Source: a bacterium (GTDB lineage: Bacteria > Oederibacteriota > PGYV01 > DSBP01). Taken from it: a DNA stretch of 29,697 nucleotides. The translations under genes were made by a program, and so were the position numbers. Shown here piece after piece: positions 15,631 through 23,726 of the stretch; the first letter of the stretch is position 1; each line of letters opens with the position of its first letter. The stretch covers positions 1 to 29,697 of the forward strand of contig DSBP01000170.1 of the NCBI GenBank assembly GCA_011049465.1. The letters are read 5' to 3'. The notes under the pieces are model-generated. The model worked only from the letters and a program-made list of their open reading frames with translations, made no database searches and was not told the origin of the DNA.

Positions 15631-17148
15631 ATGGTGAAACTTAAGGTAATGCTCGTCAACCCGCCGCGGGTTGGCGGTTATCCTGTGGTGCGGGAGGAGC
15701 GGTTTGAGCACAGGGATATGGGCTCTGTCTATCCGCCCCTTTCCTTATTATATATGGCGGCTGTGCTTGAGCGCGATGAGCGGCTGGAGATAAGGCTCGT
15801 TGACGCCAACGGGTTTAACCTTTCGCCCAATGATGTGAGGGCCGGGATAATAAAATTCTCCCCTGATATTGTGATCGCGCGATGCGGTTTTGACACGCAA
15901 AAAGAGGACTGCGCGGCACTGGCAGCCGCGAAAGACCTGGGCGCGCTAATCGTCCTGCGAAACAAAATTATCGCAGGCACCCCGCACATAAGGGACGCGC
16001 TATTAAAAGAGGGGTGCGCCGATGTGTTTATTGATTCCGAGCCTGAGGCGGTTTTGCCGGGGCTTATGGACGCGGCCTGCGCGGAGAAGCAAAGAATAGC
16101 CGCGGAGCCAAAGCCGTACGCCTGCGCCTTTGACGGGAGCAGGGACAGGTTCTTTGGGCTCTCATTTCTGGAAGGCGTAAAGGGAGTCTCTTATTATCAT
16201 AACGGCGCGGTAGTATCAACGCCTTCGGCCCCTGACACAGAAAACATTGATTCGCTTCCGTTCCCCGCGTATCACCTCCTTCCGTCACTTGATGTTTACC
16301 ACACGGGGGTCATGGAGCCGCCTTTCGCGCTTGTCGCGACAACGCGCGGCTGCCCGTTTGGCTGCACCTTTTGCGCCTACGGAAAATCAAAGTGCAGGGA
16401 GCGCTCTGTGGAATCGGTCATAAACGAGCTCAAAATACTTAAGGAGAGGCACGGCATAAGGTCGTTCCTCTTCTTTGACGACACTATTTCCATAAAGGGA
16501 GGCAGGGTGGAGGAGCTCTGCCGCAGGATGAAGGAGGAAGGGCTCGACAAGCTGGACTGGGTATGCTGCACGCGCGCGAACCTTCTCGACTTTGAGATGC
16601 TCAAAGCAATGAAAGGTGCGGGAATGAAAGAGATAGCCATAGGCATAGAGACGGGCTCTTCTGAAATTCTTAAGAACATAAAAAAGGGAGTGTCGCTTGA
16701 TGATGTAAGGCGGGCGGCAAAATGGTGCAAAGAGCTTAAGATAATGTTCTACGGACTCGCGATAATAGGCCTGCCCGGAGAGACAAAAGAGACGGTTGAG
16801 GAGACGGTCCGCTTCATAAAAGAGATAGACCCTTTTTACACGCAGCTTTGTTTCGCTGTGCCGTTTCCGAATACGGACATGTACGCGTATTATGATGAAA
16901 AGGGGCTGCTGCTGACAAGGGACTGGTCAAAATATTCCCCGCTCTCTGATGAGCCTGTGATAAGGACAGAAGCGCTCTCCGCTTCTGAGCTTAAAAAGCT
17001 GAGGCGCAGTGCATATATGAGCCTGCTTTTGAGGCCCGCGTACCTGCTGAAAAAGGTGAGGATTTTTGACTGGCGATGGAACATTAAAGGGATAAAAAAG
17101 GTGCTGGGCAGGATATGGGCGGTAATAACCGATAAGCCCGTAAGGTAG
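15631..17148 (+). CDS. B12-binding-type radical SAM protein
   Basis: Protein of 505 residues. The N-terminal domain (MLVNPPRVGGYP, YPPLSLLYMAAVLE, LVDANGFNLSPNDV, SPDIVIARCGFDT) has the cobalamin-binding-like fold of BchE/HpnJ-type enzymes, but the DxHxxG His is missing. The radical SAM cluster motif is canonical: RGCPFGCTFC with C241, C245 and C248. FFDDTISIKGGRVEELC and EIAIGIETGSSEILKNIKKG are typical of the family, and GLAIIGLPGETKETVEE closes the core. The substrate cannot be read from sequence. A GT4 glycosyltransferase follows after 37 bases and probably shares the transcript, suggesting a role in lipid or glycan modification. Confidence 0.87.
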   Translation: MVKLKVMLVNPPRVGGYPVVREERFEHRDMGSVYPPLSLLYMAAVLERDERLEIRLVDANGFNLSPNDVRAGIIKFSPDIVIARCGFDTQKEDCAALAAAKDLGALIVLRNKIIAGTPHIRDALLKEGCADVFIDSEPEAVLPGLMDAACAEKQRIAAEPKPYACAFDGSRDRFFGLSFLEGVKGVSYYHNGAVVSTPSAPDTENIDSLPFPAYHLLPSLDVYHTGVMEPPFALVATTRGCPFGCTFCAYGKSKCRERSVESVINELKILKERHGIRSFLFFDDTISIKGGRVEELCRRMKEEGLDKLDWVCCTRANLLDFEMLKAMKGAGMKEIAIGIETGSSEILKNIKKGVSLDDVRRAAKWCKELKIMFYGLAIIGLPGETKETVEETVRFIKEIDPFYTQLCFAVPFPNTDMYAYYDEKGLLLTRDWSKYSPLSDEPVIRTEALSASELKKLRRSAYMSLLLRPAYLLKKVRIFDWRWNIKGIKKVLGRIWAVITDKPVR

Positions 17149-17185
17149 AAAAAGCAGGGAATAATGTCTCTTTGAGGAGGAAGTT

Positions 17186-18283
17186 TTGAAGATACTTGTT
17201 GTGTCCCACAGTTCAGTGATTGAATACCACCAGCAAAAGCTTGAGATACTGGCAAAGGATTACGGCCACGAGATAACGCTCGTTACGCCGCCGTGGTGGA
17301 TGGAAGGGGGAGTCAGGGCAGAGGCCTTCACGGGCGGCTCGATAAAGTACCGTATCGGAAAGACGTTTGTGTTTAAAAAGCGCGCGTTTCATTTTTACTT
17401 TGACGCGGGCCGCATAATAAAAGAGGAGAATCCCGATATTGTCCACGTTGAGGAGGAGCCCTTTACCTTTGCGTGTTTTCAGTTTTTAAGCGCGGCGAAG
17501 AAAAGGGGGAAAAAAACGGTTTTTTTCACATGGGAAAATATCCGGAGGCGGCACAACCCCGGTTATGAGTTTTTCAACAATTACTGCATTAAAAACACGG
17601 ACGCGGCCATAGCGGGCAACAACGAGGGAAGGGATATTCTTGTTGAAAAAGGATGCAGGGCTCCGGTTTATGTGATACCGCAGTACGGAATTAACATGAA
17701 AGATTTCATTTTACGGGGCGGGGACGCGCCAAAAAGAGATTATAAAATCGGTTATGTGGGAAGAATACTGCCGGAAAAGGGGATAGTGGTGTTGATTGAC
17801 GCGCTCTCGGGGATTCCTGACGCGCGCCTTGTAATGGCAGGGACAGGAGCTTCCGGTTACACGGCTCTTGTCAGGGAAGCCGCGGAAAAGAAACTTGCAG
17901 GCAGGCATGAGTTTACGGGTTTTGTGGAAAGGGAAAAGATGGGAAGGCTGCTCGCTTCGCTTGATATACTTGTCCTTCCTTCGCTCACGACAAAGACATG
18001 GAAGGAGCAGTTCGGCAGGGTTATAGCGGAGGCGTTTGCCTCGGGCGTGCCTGTAATAGGCTCCGGCTCGGGAGAGATACCGAACGTAATAGGAGACGCG
18101 GGCCTTGTCTTCAAAGAGGGGAGCAGCGCTGACCTTGCGGGAAAGATTATGCATCTCATGGCAGACGGAGAACTTTATAAAAGCTGCGCGGAAAAGGGCA
18201 CGAAGAGGGTTTTGGAGCACTACACGAATGAGGGCATAGCAGCGAAGCTTGATTTTGTTTACCGCGCGCTTTTGAAAAGGTGA
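17186..18283 (+). CDS. GT4-family glycosyltransferase
   Basis: Protein of 365 residues with a two-domain GT-B fold. The start is TTG with GAGGAGG five bases upstream. N-terminal domain: MKILVVSHSSVIEYHQQKL. C-terminal domain: IGYVGRILPEKGIVVLIDAL, LVMAGTG, then the EX7E motif EQFGRVIAEAFASGVPVIGS that binds the nucleotide-sugar donor, followed by GEIPNVIGDAGLVF. This is the retaining GT4 pattern. It probably acts at the cytoplasmic face of the membrane in lipid-linked glycan or glycolipid assembly. Its stop overlaps the next gene's GTG start (GTGA). Sugar and acceptor are unknown. Confidence 0.88.
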   Translation: MKILVVSHSSVIEYHQQKLEILAKDYGHEITLVTPPWWMEGGVRAEAFTGGSIKYRIGKTFVFKKRAFHFYFDAGRIIKEENPDIVHVEEEPFTFACFQFLSAAKKRGKKTVFFTWENIRRRHNPGYEFFNNYCIKNTDAAIAGNNEGRDILVEKGCRAPVYVIPQYGINMKDFILRGGDAPKRDYKIGYVGRILPEKGIVVLIDALSGIPDARLVMAGTGASGYTALVREAAEKKLAGRHEFTGFVEREKMGRLLASLDILVLPSLTTKTWKEQFGRVIAEAFASGVPVIGSGSGEIPNVIGDAGLVFKEGSSADLAGKIMHLMADGELYKSCAEKGTKRVLEHYTNEGIAAKLDFVYRALLKR

Positions 18284-19017
18284 GCCTGATGCGCGAAGAG
18301 GCAGCGGCGCGGGTTAAGGGGATAATGGACGGTTTTTTTAGCCTTTTTTATCCGTCGCCGTGCGCCTGCTGCGGCAGGTATATAAAGGATTTCATCGGAA
18401 TGTATATATGCGCCTCCTGTTATAACGCGATAAGCCCAATACCCGCGGTTTCGTGCGTTAAATGCGGCAAGCCGCTTGACACGGCCGCGCTTGAGGAGTG
18501 CGGCGAGTGCGGCGTGTATAAAAAACTCTTTTCGGTTGTCAGGCAGGCAGGGCTCTATGAGAAAGGGCTCAAAGAGCTTGTCTGGCTCCTCAAATTCAGC
18601 GGAAAAAAAGAGGCGGCCCGTGTCCTCGCGAAACTGATAATGAACTCAAAAGCGGCAGCTCTCTTTGAGGGAGCCGGGCTCATAGTGCCCGTGCCGATGG
18701 CTGAACAGGCAAGGCGCGAAAGGGGCTACAATCATACTGAACTGCTGGCATCGATACTTTCAGGGCAAACATCCGTTAAAATGAGCAGGTGCCTTGTAAA
18801 GGTAAGAGAGACCGCGCCGCAAAACAGCCTTGAACGCAGGGAAAGGATAATGAATCTGAAGCGGGCCTTTAAGGCAATAAAGCCCGTAAACGGGTTTGTT
18901 GTCGTTGTTGTTGACGATGTCTACACCACAGGCGCGACCATGAACGAAGCCGCACGCGCCCTGCTCGAAGCCGGAGCAAAGGAAGTAAGGGGAGCCGCGG
19001 CAGCGAGAGCGGTATGA
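18280..19017 (+). CDS. comF: ComF-like phosphoribosyltransferase-domain protein
   Basis: Protein of 245 residues. The N-terminal part has the four CXXC pairs of ComF double zinc ribbons (CACC, CASC, CVKC, CGEC, between about residues 28 and 80). The C-terminal half is a type I phosphoribosyltransferase fold with VPVPMAEQARRERGYNH and the PRPP-binding loop VVVVDDVYTTGATMNEAA. ComF is needed for natural transformation in several bacteria, where it helps handle incoming single-stranded DNA, but many carriers are not known to be competent. The GTG start overlaps the upstream stop; an ATG three codons later is an alternative. No other competence gene is in the window. Confidence 0.88.
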   Translation: MSLMREEAAARVKGIMDGFFSLFYPSPCACCGRYIKDFIGMYICASCYNAISPIPAVSCVKCGKPLDTAALEECGECGVYKKLFSVVRQAGLYEKGLKELVWLLKFSGKKEAARVLAKLIMNSKAAALFEGAGLIVPVPMAEQARRERGYNHTELLASILSGQTSVKMSRCLVKVRETAPQNSLERRERIMNLKRAFKAIKPVNGFVVVVVDDVYTTGATMNEAARALLEAGAKEVRGAAAARAV

Positions 19018-19099
19018 AAAACAATTTCAATTTGTAATTTGCAATTTTGAAGTTTAAAAGGCAGTTAAAAAAGAGGGCCGTAAAACAGGAGGGGCGCAG

Positions 19100-19471
19100 A
19101 TGAACAGGGAAGAATTAAAGAAAAGAACCAAAAGGTTTGCTTTACAGATTATCGGGTTTGTCGAGAAAATTCCCAAAACGTATGCGGGAAGGGTTATAGA
19201 AAACCAGATTTTGCGGAGCGGGGTTTCTGTAGGGGCAAATTATCGCGCGGTTTGTAAGGCGAAGTCAAGGAAGGATTTTATTAATAAACTGAATATAGTT
19301 GCAGAAGAAGCTGACGAGACACAGTATTGGCTTGAACTGCTTGCGGAATCTGGTATGATTAAACATGAAAATACAGCGTATTTGTATAATGAGGCGAGAG
19401 AAATAACCGCGATGGCCACCGCTTCTATCAGGACGGCGCGTCAAAACGGGGTTAAGAAGTATAACTTGTAA
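19100..19471 (+). CDS. Four-helix-bundle protein (S23/IVP type)
   Basis: Protein of 123 residues matching the 'four helix bundle protein' family (TIGR02436), first known from proteins encoded in 23S rRNA intervening sequences. Landmarks are RFALQIIGFVEKIPKTYAGR, ILRSGVSVGANYRAVCKAKS, RKDFINKLNIVAEEADETQY and WLELL. It is free-standing here, with no rRNA nearby. AGGAGG precedes the ATG. Both flanks are AT-rich runs built on aatttgcaattt (19024-19047 before the gene and about 19466-19492 after it), setting it apart from comF and queC. Function is unknown; the helical fold is well established for the family. Confidence 0.87.
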   Translation: MNREELKKRTKRFALQIIGFVEKIPKTYAGRVIENQILRSGVSVGANYRAVCKAKSRKDFINKLNIVAEEADETQYWLELLAESGMIKHENTAYLYNEAREITAMATASIRTARQNGVKKYNL

Positions 19472-19516
19472 ATTGCAAATTCAAAATTTCAACTTGCCGG
19501 GAAAAGGATGTGCGTG

Positions 19517-20185
19517 ATGGCATCAAAAGAAGGAACTCTTGTGCTTCTATCCGGCGGGCAGGATTCCACGACCGCTTTGTTTTGGGCCAAGAAGAGGTTT
19601 TCGCGTGTTGAGGCGGTGTCTTTTGATTATGGACAGCGCCACAGGGTTGAGCTTAAGCACGCGGCCAAAACAGCCGCGCTTGCGCGGGCCGGGCACACGG
19701 TGATGCCTGTCAGGGAGTTTGAAGCCATTAAATACAGCGCGCTTATAAAGGGCGCGAAGCGCGGGAAAAAAGACAGGGTGAATAAAAAACTGCCCGCGAC
19801 GTTTGTGCCGGGCCGCAACATACTCTTTCTCGCTGCCGCGGCCTCTTATGCCTACACAAAAAAGATTCACAACCTTGTTATCGGTGTCTCCCAGGTTGAT
19901 TACTCGGGCTATCCTGACTGCAGGCGCGGGTTCCTTAGCGCCATGGAAAAGGCGCTGTCCCTCGGCCTTGATTACAGGATAAAAATACACGCCCCGCTTA
20001 TCAATAAAACAAAGAAAGAGACGGTTCTGCTGGCGAAAAAACTGGGCGTCCTTCATTATTTGAAACACACGCACACCTGCTATGAGGGAAAAACCCCGGG
20101 CTGCGGCAAATGCGCGGCCTGCGTTTTACGCGCGAAGGGGTTTGAGGACGCGGGTGTGGAAGACCCGCTGTTTGAGAGGAGATAA
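19517..20185 (+). CDS. queC: 7-cyano-7-deazaguanine synthase QueC
   Basis: Protein of 222 residues, the usual QueC length. The PP-loop ATP-binding motif LLSGGQDSTTALFWA is near the N-terminus, FDYGQRHRVEL follows, and FVPGRNILFLAAAASYAY and SQVDYSGYPDCR are conserved substrate-site segments. The C-terminal zinc site is CYEGKTPGCGKCAAC. It converts 7-carboxy-7-deazaguanine with ammonia and ATP to preQ0, the precursor of queuosine in tRNA and of some 7-deazaguanine DNA modifications. ATG 19517 is chosen because AAAAGG then sits at a workable distance; an in-frame ATG at 19508 would touch it. No queD, queE or queF neighbours are seen. Confidence 0.95.
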   Translation: MASKEGTLVLLSGGQDSTTALFWAKKRFSRVEAVSFDYGQRHRVELKHAAKTAALARAGHTVMPVREFEAIKYSALIKGAKRGKKDRVNKKLPATFVPGRNILFLAAAASYAYTKKIHNLVIGVSQVDYSGYPDCRRGFLSAMEKALSLGLDYRIKIHAPLINKTKKETVLLAKKLGVLHYLKHTHTCYEGKTPGCGKCAACVLRAKGFEDAGVEDPLFERR

Positions 20186-20365
20186 GGGCAAGTTTGAATT
20201 TCTAATTTGCAATTTGGAAGTGTTGGCCGCAGAAACGGTAACAGGCGGTCTTGCGGGGATTTTCTAACTTCTAAATTGTAAATTTAAAATTCAAACTAAT
20301 CGGCTTCCCGCATAATACGAAATGCCGCCGCGTTTCACTTCGAAAAACATCACTTCGAAAAACTC
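20186..20365. other. AT-rich spacer with short direct repeats
   Basis: Contains tttctaatttgcaatttgg and cttctaaattgtaaattt runs of the kind seen around other genes here, then a 13-base direct repeat CACTTCGAAAAAC at 20336-20348 and 20351-20363 (period 15) directly upstream of the nikR promoter. No gene is seen. Confidence 0.5.
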
Positions 20366-20412
20366 TTGTGTTTTAAGAAATATTGTGCTACGATTTCCAT
20401 GATTTGTGGCAC
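20366..20412 (+). promoter_or_regulatory. nikR promoter with NikR-box-like inverted repeat
   Basis: TTGTGT (20366-20371), 17 bases, and an extended -10 TGCTACGAT (20386-20394) make a plausible promoter. GTGCTAC (20385-20391) and GTGGCAC (20406-20412) form an inverted repeat with a 14-base spacer (6 of 7 pairs) across the -10 and start region. Arm length and spacing resemble NikR operators (two 6-7-base arms about 13-16 bases apart), so autoregulation by NikR is likely. Confidence 0.6.
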
Positions 20413-20437
20413 GTAATACAATACCAAAAGGTGAAGG

Positions 20438-20854
20438 ATGAAAAAACTTACCCGTTTCGGCGTCTCGATAGAAGAGGAACTTTTGTCGAAATTCGACAAA
20501 ATAATAAAAAAGAAAAAATACCGCAACCGTTCTGAGGCGCTTCGGGACCTTGTGCGCTCGCTCATAGTTGAGGAGGAGTGGCTCGACGGCAAGGCTGAGG
20601 CAATAGGCACCATAAATATCGTCTATGGCCACCATAAAAAAGGGCTCTCCCGGGCGCTGACGCGCATACAGCATGATTATCATACCCTGATTGTCTCTGA
20701 CACGCATGTCCACCTTGACCACGACAACTGCCTTGACGTCATAATAGTAAAGGGCAGGACGGCTTTGCTTAAAAAAATCGCGGATGAGCTTATTTCCGCG
20801 AAGGGCGTGAAGTTCGGCAGGCTTACAATCGCGACAAAGGGAAAGGACCTGTAA
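20438..20854 (+). CDS. nikR: Nickel-responsive transcriptional regulator NikR
   Basis: Protein of 138 residues, matching NikR length (E. coli 133). The N-terminal ribbon-helix-helix is RFGVSIEEELLSKFDKII through RNRSEALRDLVRS; the C-terminal ACT-like domain binds nickel. All four high-affinity ligands are present with E. coli spacing: H79, H90, H92 and C98 (H76, H87, H89 and C95 in E. coli), within QHDYHTLIVSD and THVHLDHDNCLD. It should bind DNA when nickel is plentiful and shut down uptake. It is the first gene of the cluster and its stop overlaps the tonB start (TAATG), so the regulator is co-translated with part of its likely target system. Confidence 0.95.
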   Translation: MKKLTRFGVSIEEELLSKFDKIIKKKKYRNRSEALRDLVRSLIVEEEWLDGKAEAIGTINIVYGHHKKGLSRALTRIQHDYHTLIVSDTHVHLDHDNCLDVIIVKGRTALLKKIADELISAKGVKFGRLTIATKGKDL

Positions 20855-21483
20855 TGAGACAAACGGGAGGCACGGGAAAGAGGAGCGGGATTGACAGGAT
20901 AGCGGCGGCAGCTCTGTTTCTCTCCTTTGGGGCGCATTTGCTGGCCTTTGCCGCGCCCGGTGTTGTGCATATAATAATGAAAATCAAAGAGGCCGCGTCC
21001 ATTGAGGCAAAAGAGAGCGTTATTATGCCAGTGATGCTTCTGATTCCGGACATTAAAGCGTCCGGCGAAAAATCAATTGTCTCCAAAAAGGATGGCCCGC
21101 GTGAAAGCGCGCCGGAGCCCGCGGCGCAGCCCGGCCTTTACGCGTCAAAGCCCGCGGAGGCGCATGCTGTCAACGCTGCCGCGTATGAGTCAAATGAGAT
21201 GCTCGCCTATACGGACGCGGTAAAGAGAAGGATACAGCTCGCGCGCAGGTACCCGGCTTCGGCGCGGCGCGCCGGGATTGAGGGCGATGTCGGACTTGTC
21301 TTTACAATAACGAAAGAGGGCGCGCTGAAAGAGGCATTGGTTGCATCGGGTTCAGGCGCGGCAGAGCTTGACGAAGAGGCTGTCAGGACAATACACAGAG
21401 CATCGCCATTTCCAAAACCGCCCGCTCAGTTTGAGAAGAGCGGGCTTGAGATGCAGGTAAAAATAGTATTTAAGCTTGATTAA
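20854..21483 (+). CDS. tonB: TonB-family energy transducer
   Basis: Protein of 209 residues. One membrane segment lies near the N-terminus (IAAAALFLSFGAHLLAFAAP), a short Pro/Ala-containing linker follows, and the C-terminal TonB domain runs from about residue 115: YPASARRAGIEGDVGLVFTI, then ELDEEAVRTIHRASPFPKPP. It couples the inner-membrane proton gradient to outer-membrane receptors and needs ExbB/ExbD, which are not in the window and must be supplied elsewhere. Its position between nikR and a TonB-dependent receptor indicates a dedicated TonB for metal uptake. The linker is short and lacks the usual long Pro-Glu/Pro-Lys repeats. Confidence 0.9.
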   Translation: MRQTGGTGKRSGIDRIAAAALFLSFGAHLLAFAAPGVVHIIMKIKEAASIEAKESVIMPVMLLIPDIKASGEKSIVSKKDGPRESAPEPAAQPGLYASKPAEAHAVNAAAYESNEMLAYTDAVKRRIQLARRYPASARRAGIEGDVGLVFTITKEGALKEALVASGSGAAELDEEAVRTIHRASPFPKPPAQFEKSGLEMQVKIVFKLD

Positions 21484-21506
21484 AAACAGAAAAAGGAGAA
21501 GAGAGG

Positions 21507-23351
21507 ATGAAGCGAGCAACGGTTGTTTGCATGTTTTTGCTGCTGTTTTCCGCGTTAACGGGTTCTGATATCATAAACCTTGGAAGCGTGGTTGTTGAGG
21601 AGGGCTCGCTGACAAGGGGGGTGAATGAGTTTGGCCAGTCATCCACGGTATTTTCAGGAAGCGCGGTTGAGGCATCGGCCGCGTCAAATGTGGCCGACAT
21701 ACTTGAAAGGGTTTCGGGTATATATATAGAGAAGGCAGGCGCGCTCAATTTTACAGCAGGCTCAAGTGGCACGTCTGTTTTAAAGATAAGGGGAATTGGC
21801 TCGCTGCCGAACTCGGGAATACTGGCGGTTGTTGACGACAGGCCCCTGTTTATGGGTTTGTTCAAGCACCCGATGTTTGACATGCTGCCGCTTGATTATG
21901 CTGAGCGTGTTGAGGTCATAAAGGGGCCCTCAGGAGTCCTTTTCGGCAACCAGGCAGTTGGAGGCGTTATTCATATAAGTTCCAAAAGGCCGGAGCCGGG
22001 CAAGATGAAGACCGTGCTCTCCTCGGCCATGGGCAATTATTACACGCAGGACCATTACATAAACAATATGGCGGAATTCGGCGGGTTTGATTACATGGTG
22101 TCAGCGGGATACAAGGGCACAGAGGGGCCTCGCCGCAATTCCGACTCCTACCAGCAGAACTATATGATAAAAGCGGGTTATGATTTTGAGGGGCTGTTCA
22201 GGCTCTCGGGTTCGGGGCAGTATTCTGAGGTGACTTTTTACAACCCCGGGCCGGTTAATGAAAACTGGCACAGGGAGCAGGAAGGCGCGAAAATGATTCA
22301 AAGAAGCGGGGACATTACAATAGAAAGAAAAGAGGATGACTGCGTCTCAAAGATAATAGTTTACGCTGACACGGGCGCCAACAAATTTTTAAAGCAAAAA
22401 CCGGGGCCCGTGCTTATTCCGGGAAGCTACAATGTCTTTAATAATTACGGCGCGAGGGCAATGAGGGAATGGAGGCTGCTCCCGGGAAACCTCATAAAGG
22501 CGGGTTTTGACTGGCAGTATTTTGACGGTGGTTTTGAGAATTACCCGCCGAATCCTGCCATGAAGATAAAAGAAAAGAGGAGCGAGAATGATTACGCGCC
22601 TTATCTCATGGCATCCCGGCAAATAGGAGCGCTCTCGCTCTCTTTAGGCGCGAGGTATGGTATTAATACACTGTGGGGCCCTGAGCTTATTCCGCAGGCA
22701 GGAGTTAAGGTGTCGGTTTATGAGGGGAATACGGTATTTGTGAATGCCTCAAAGGGGTATAAAACTCCGGCTATGGGGCAGGTGATATTTGAGGACTATG
22801 ACGAGCTTGTTCCCGAGAATTTCTGGCAGTATGAGGCGGGTGTGACACACGAGATAAAGGGTCTGCTCTATGCGGGCGCGTCTGTTTACCAGACAGAGGG
22901 AAACAACCTGCTGATGGAGGATCCTGTTGACAGCAAATACAAAAATAGCGGGTTTGTGCTTATCAGGGGCGTTGAGGCTGAGTTTGATGTAAATGTCCTT
23001 GACATGTTCAATGCCGGCGCGTCATGCGCGTATATGGACCCTCGTGAAAAGACCGAAGGAAACGCGTTTTTTACGGGCGGCGCGTCCGTAAGCACAAAGG
23101 CGCTTGCCGGGATTAAGTTCAAAATAGAGGGAAGGTTCGCGAAGGAACGTTTTGATACGGACCACAGAAAAAACAGGCTTGATGACTACCACATATTAAA
23201 CGCGTCAGCCGGATATGACGCGGAGATACTCGGCACGGACACATCCTTTTTTCTTGAAGTAAAGAATATGCTCGACAACAAGTACGAGGTTAAAAAGTAC
23301 TATCCCGCGCCGGGATTCCTTATCAGAGGCGGGATGACGATAAGGATATGA
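21507..23351 (+). CDS. TonB-dependent outer-membrane receptor (probable metal uptake)
   Basis: Protein of 614 residues, on the small side for the family. A signal peptide (MKRATVVCMFLLLFSALTGS) is followed by a probable TonB box (LGSVVVEE). The plug domain includes VADILERVSGIYIEKAG, LKIRGIGSLPNSGILAVVDD and RVEVIKGPSGVLFGNQAVGG. The remainder is an alternating 22-strand barrel, including YKTPAMGQVIFEDY and the C-terminal NMLDNKYEVKKYY; it ends GMTIRI rather than in the typical Phe. AAGGAG precedes the ATG, 23 bases after tonB. With NikR at the head of the operon, nickel or a nickel chelate is the best guess for the ligand, as for the NikR-regulated receptors of Helicobacter. Confidence 0.9.
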   Translation: MKRATVVCMFLLLFSALTGSDIINLGSVVVEEGSLTRGVNEFGQSSTVFSGSAVEASAASNVADILERVSGIYIEKAGALNFTAGSSGTSVLKIRGIGSLPNSGILAVVDDRPLFMGLFKHPMFDMLPLDYAERVEVIKGPSGVLFGNQAVGGVIHISSKRPEPGKMKTVLSSAMGNYYTQDHYINNMAEFGGFDYMVSAGYKGTEGPRRNSDSYQQNYMIKAGYDFEGLFRLSGSGQYSEVTFYNPGPVNENWHREQEGAKMIQRSGDITIERKEDDCVSKIIVYADTGANKFLKQKPGPVLIPGSYNVFNNYGARAMREWRLLPGNLIKAGFDWQYFDGGFENYPPNPAMKIKEKRSENDYAPYLMASRQIGALSLSLGARYGINTLWGPELIPQAGVKVSVYEGNTVFVNASKGYKTPAMGQVIFEDYDELVPENFWQYEAGVTHEIKGLLYAGASVYQTEGNNLLMEDPVDSKYKNSGFVLIRGVEAEFDVNVLDMFNAGASCAYMDPREKTEGNAFFTGGASVSTKALAGIKFKIEGRFAKERFDTDHRKNRLDDYHILNASAGYDAEILGTDTSFFLEVKNMLDNKYEVKKYYPAPGFLIRGGMTIRI

Positions 23352-23716
23352 AAAGAACAAGTTTGAATTTGCAATTTATAATTTGCAAATTATCCGCGGT
23401 CATGAAACCGCGCGAAGCCGGTAATCCGGATTTGGAATTGTTTTGTCTGTGTAGGCGCGGACTTTAGTCCGCGGCATTAAAGCGCGCGAACTGCCCTTCG
23501 GCTTCGCTCAGGATATTTAGTTCGCGGCTGCGAAGACGGATACAAGGGCAGAGTGCCGGTAATTCGGATTTGGAATTGTTTTGTCTGTGTAGGCGCGGAC
23601 TTTAGTCCGCGGCATTAAGGCGCGCGAACTGCCCTTCGGCTTCGCTCAGGATATTTAGTTCGCGGCTGCGAAGACGGGAAGAAACTGAAAACTGAAAATT
23701 TTAAATTATTTTTTCC
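23352..23716. repeat. Repeat-rich spacer with a tandem 123-bp duplication
   Basis: The first part is AT-rich (tttgcaatttataatttgc). Two copies of a 123-base unit follow at 23417-23539 and 23555-23677 (period 138), differing at about two positions. Each contains a BIME-like element: CGCGGACT-TT-AGTCCGCG, a linker, and CGCGAACT...AGTTCGCG, whose loop is enlarged to 26 bases by CCCTTCGGCTTCGCTCAGG (23494-23512 and 23632-23650). A low-complexity run (gaaactgaaaactgaaaatt) leads into the next gene. No terminator with a T-tract is seen, so read-through from the receptor gene is possible. Confidence 0.85.
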
Positions 23717-23726
23717 GGGAGAAATG

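Noticed and set aside
23417..23677. Direct repeats considered as a CRISPR array
   Set aside because: There are only two copies, the unit is 123 bases with internal palindromes, there are no regular spacers and no cas genes nearby.
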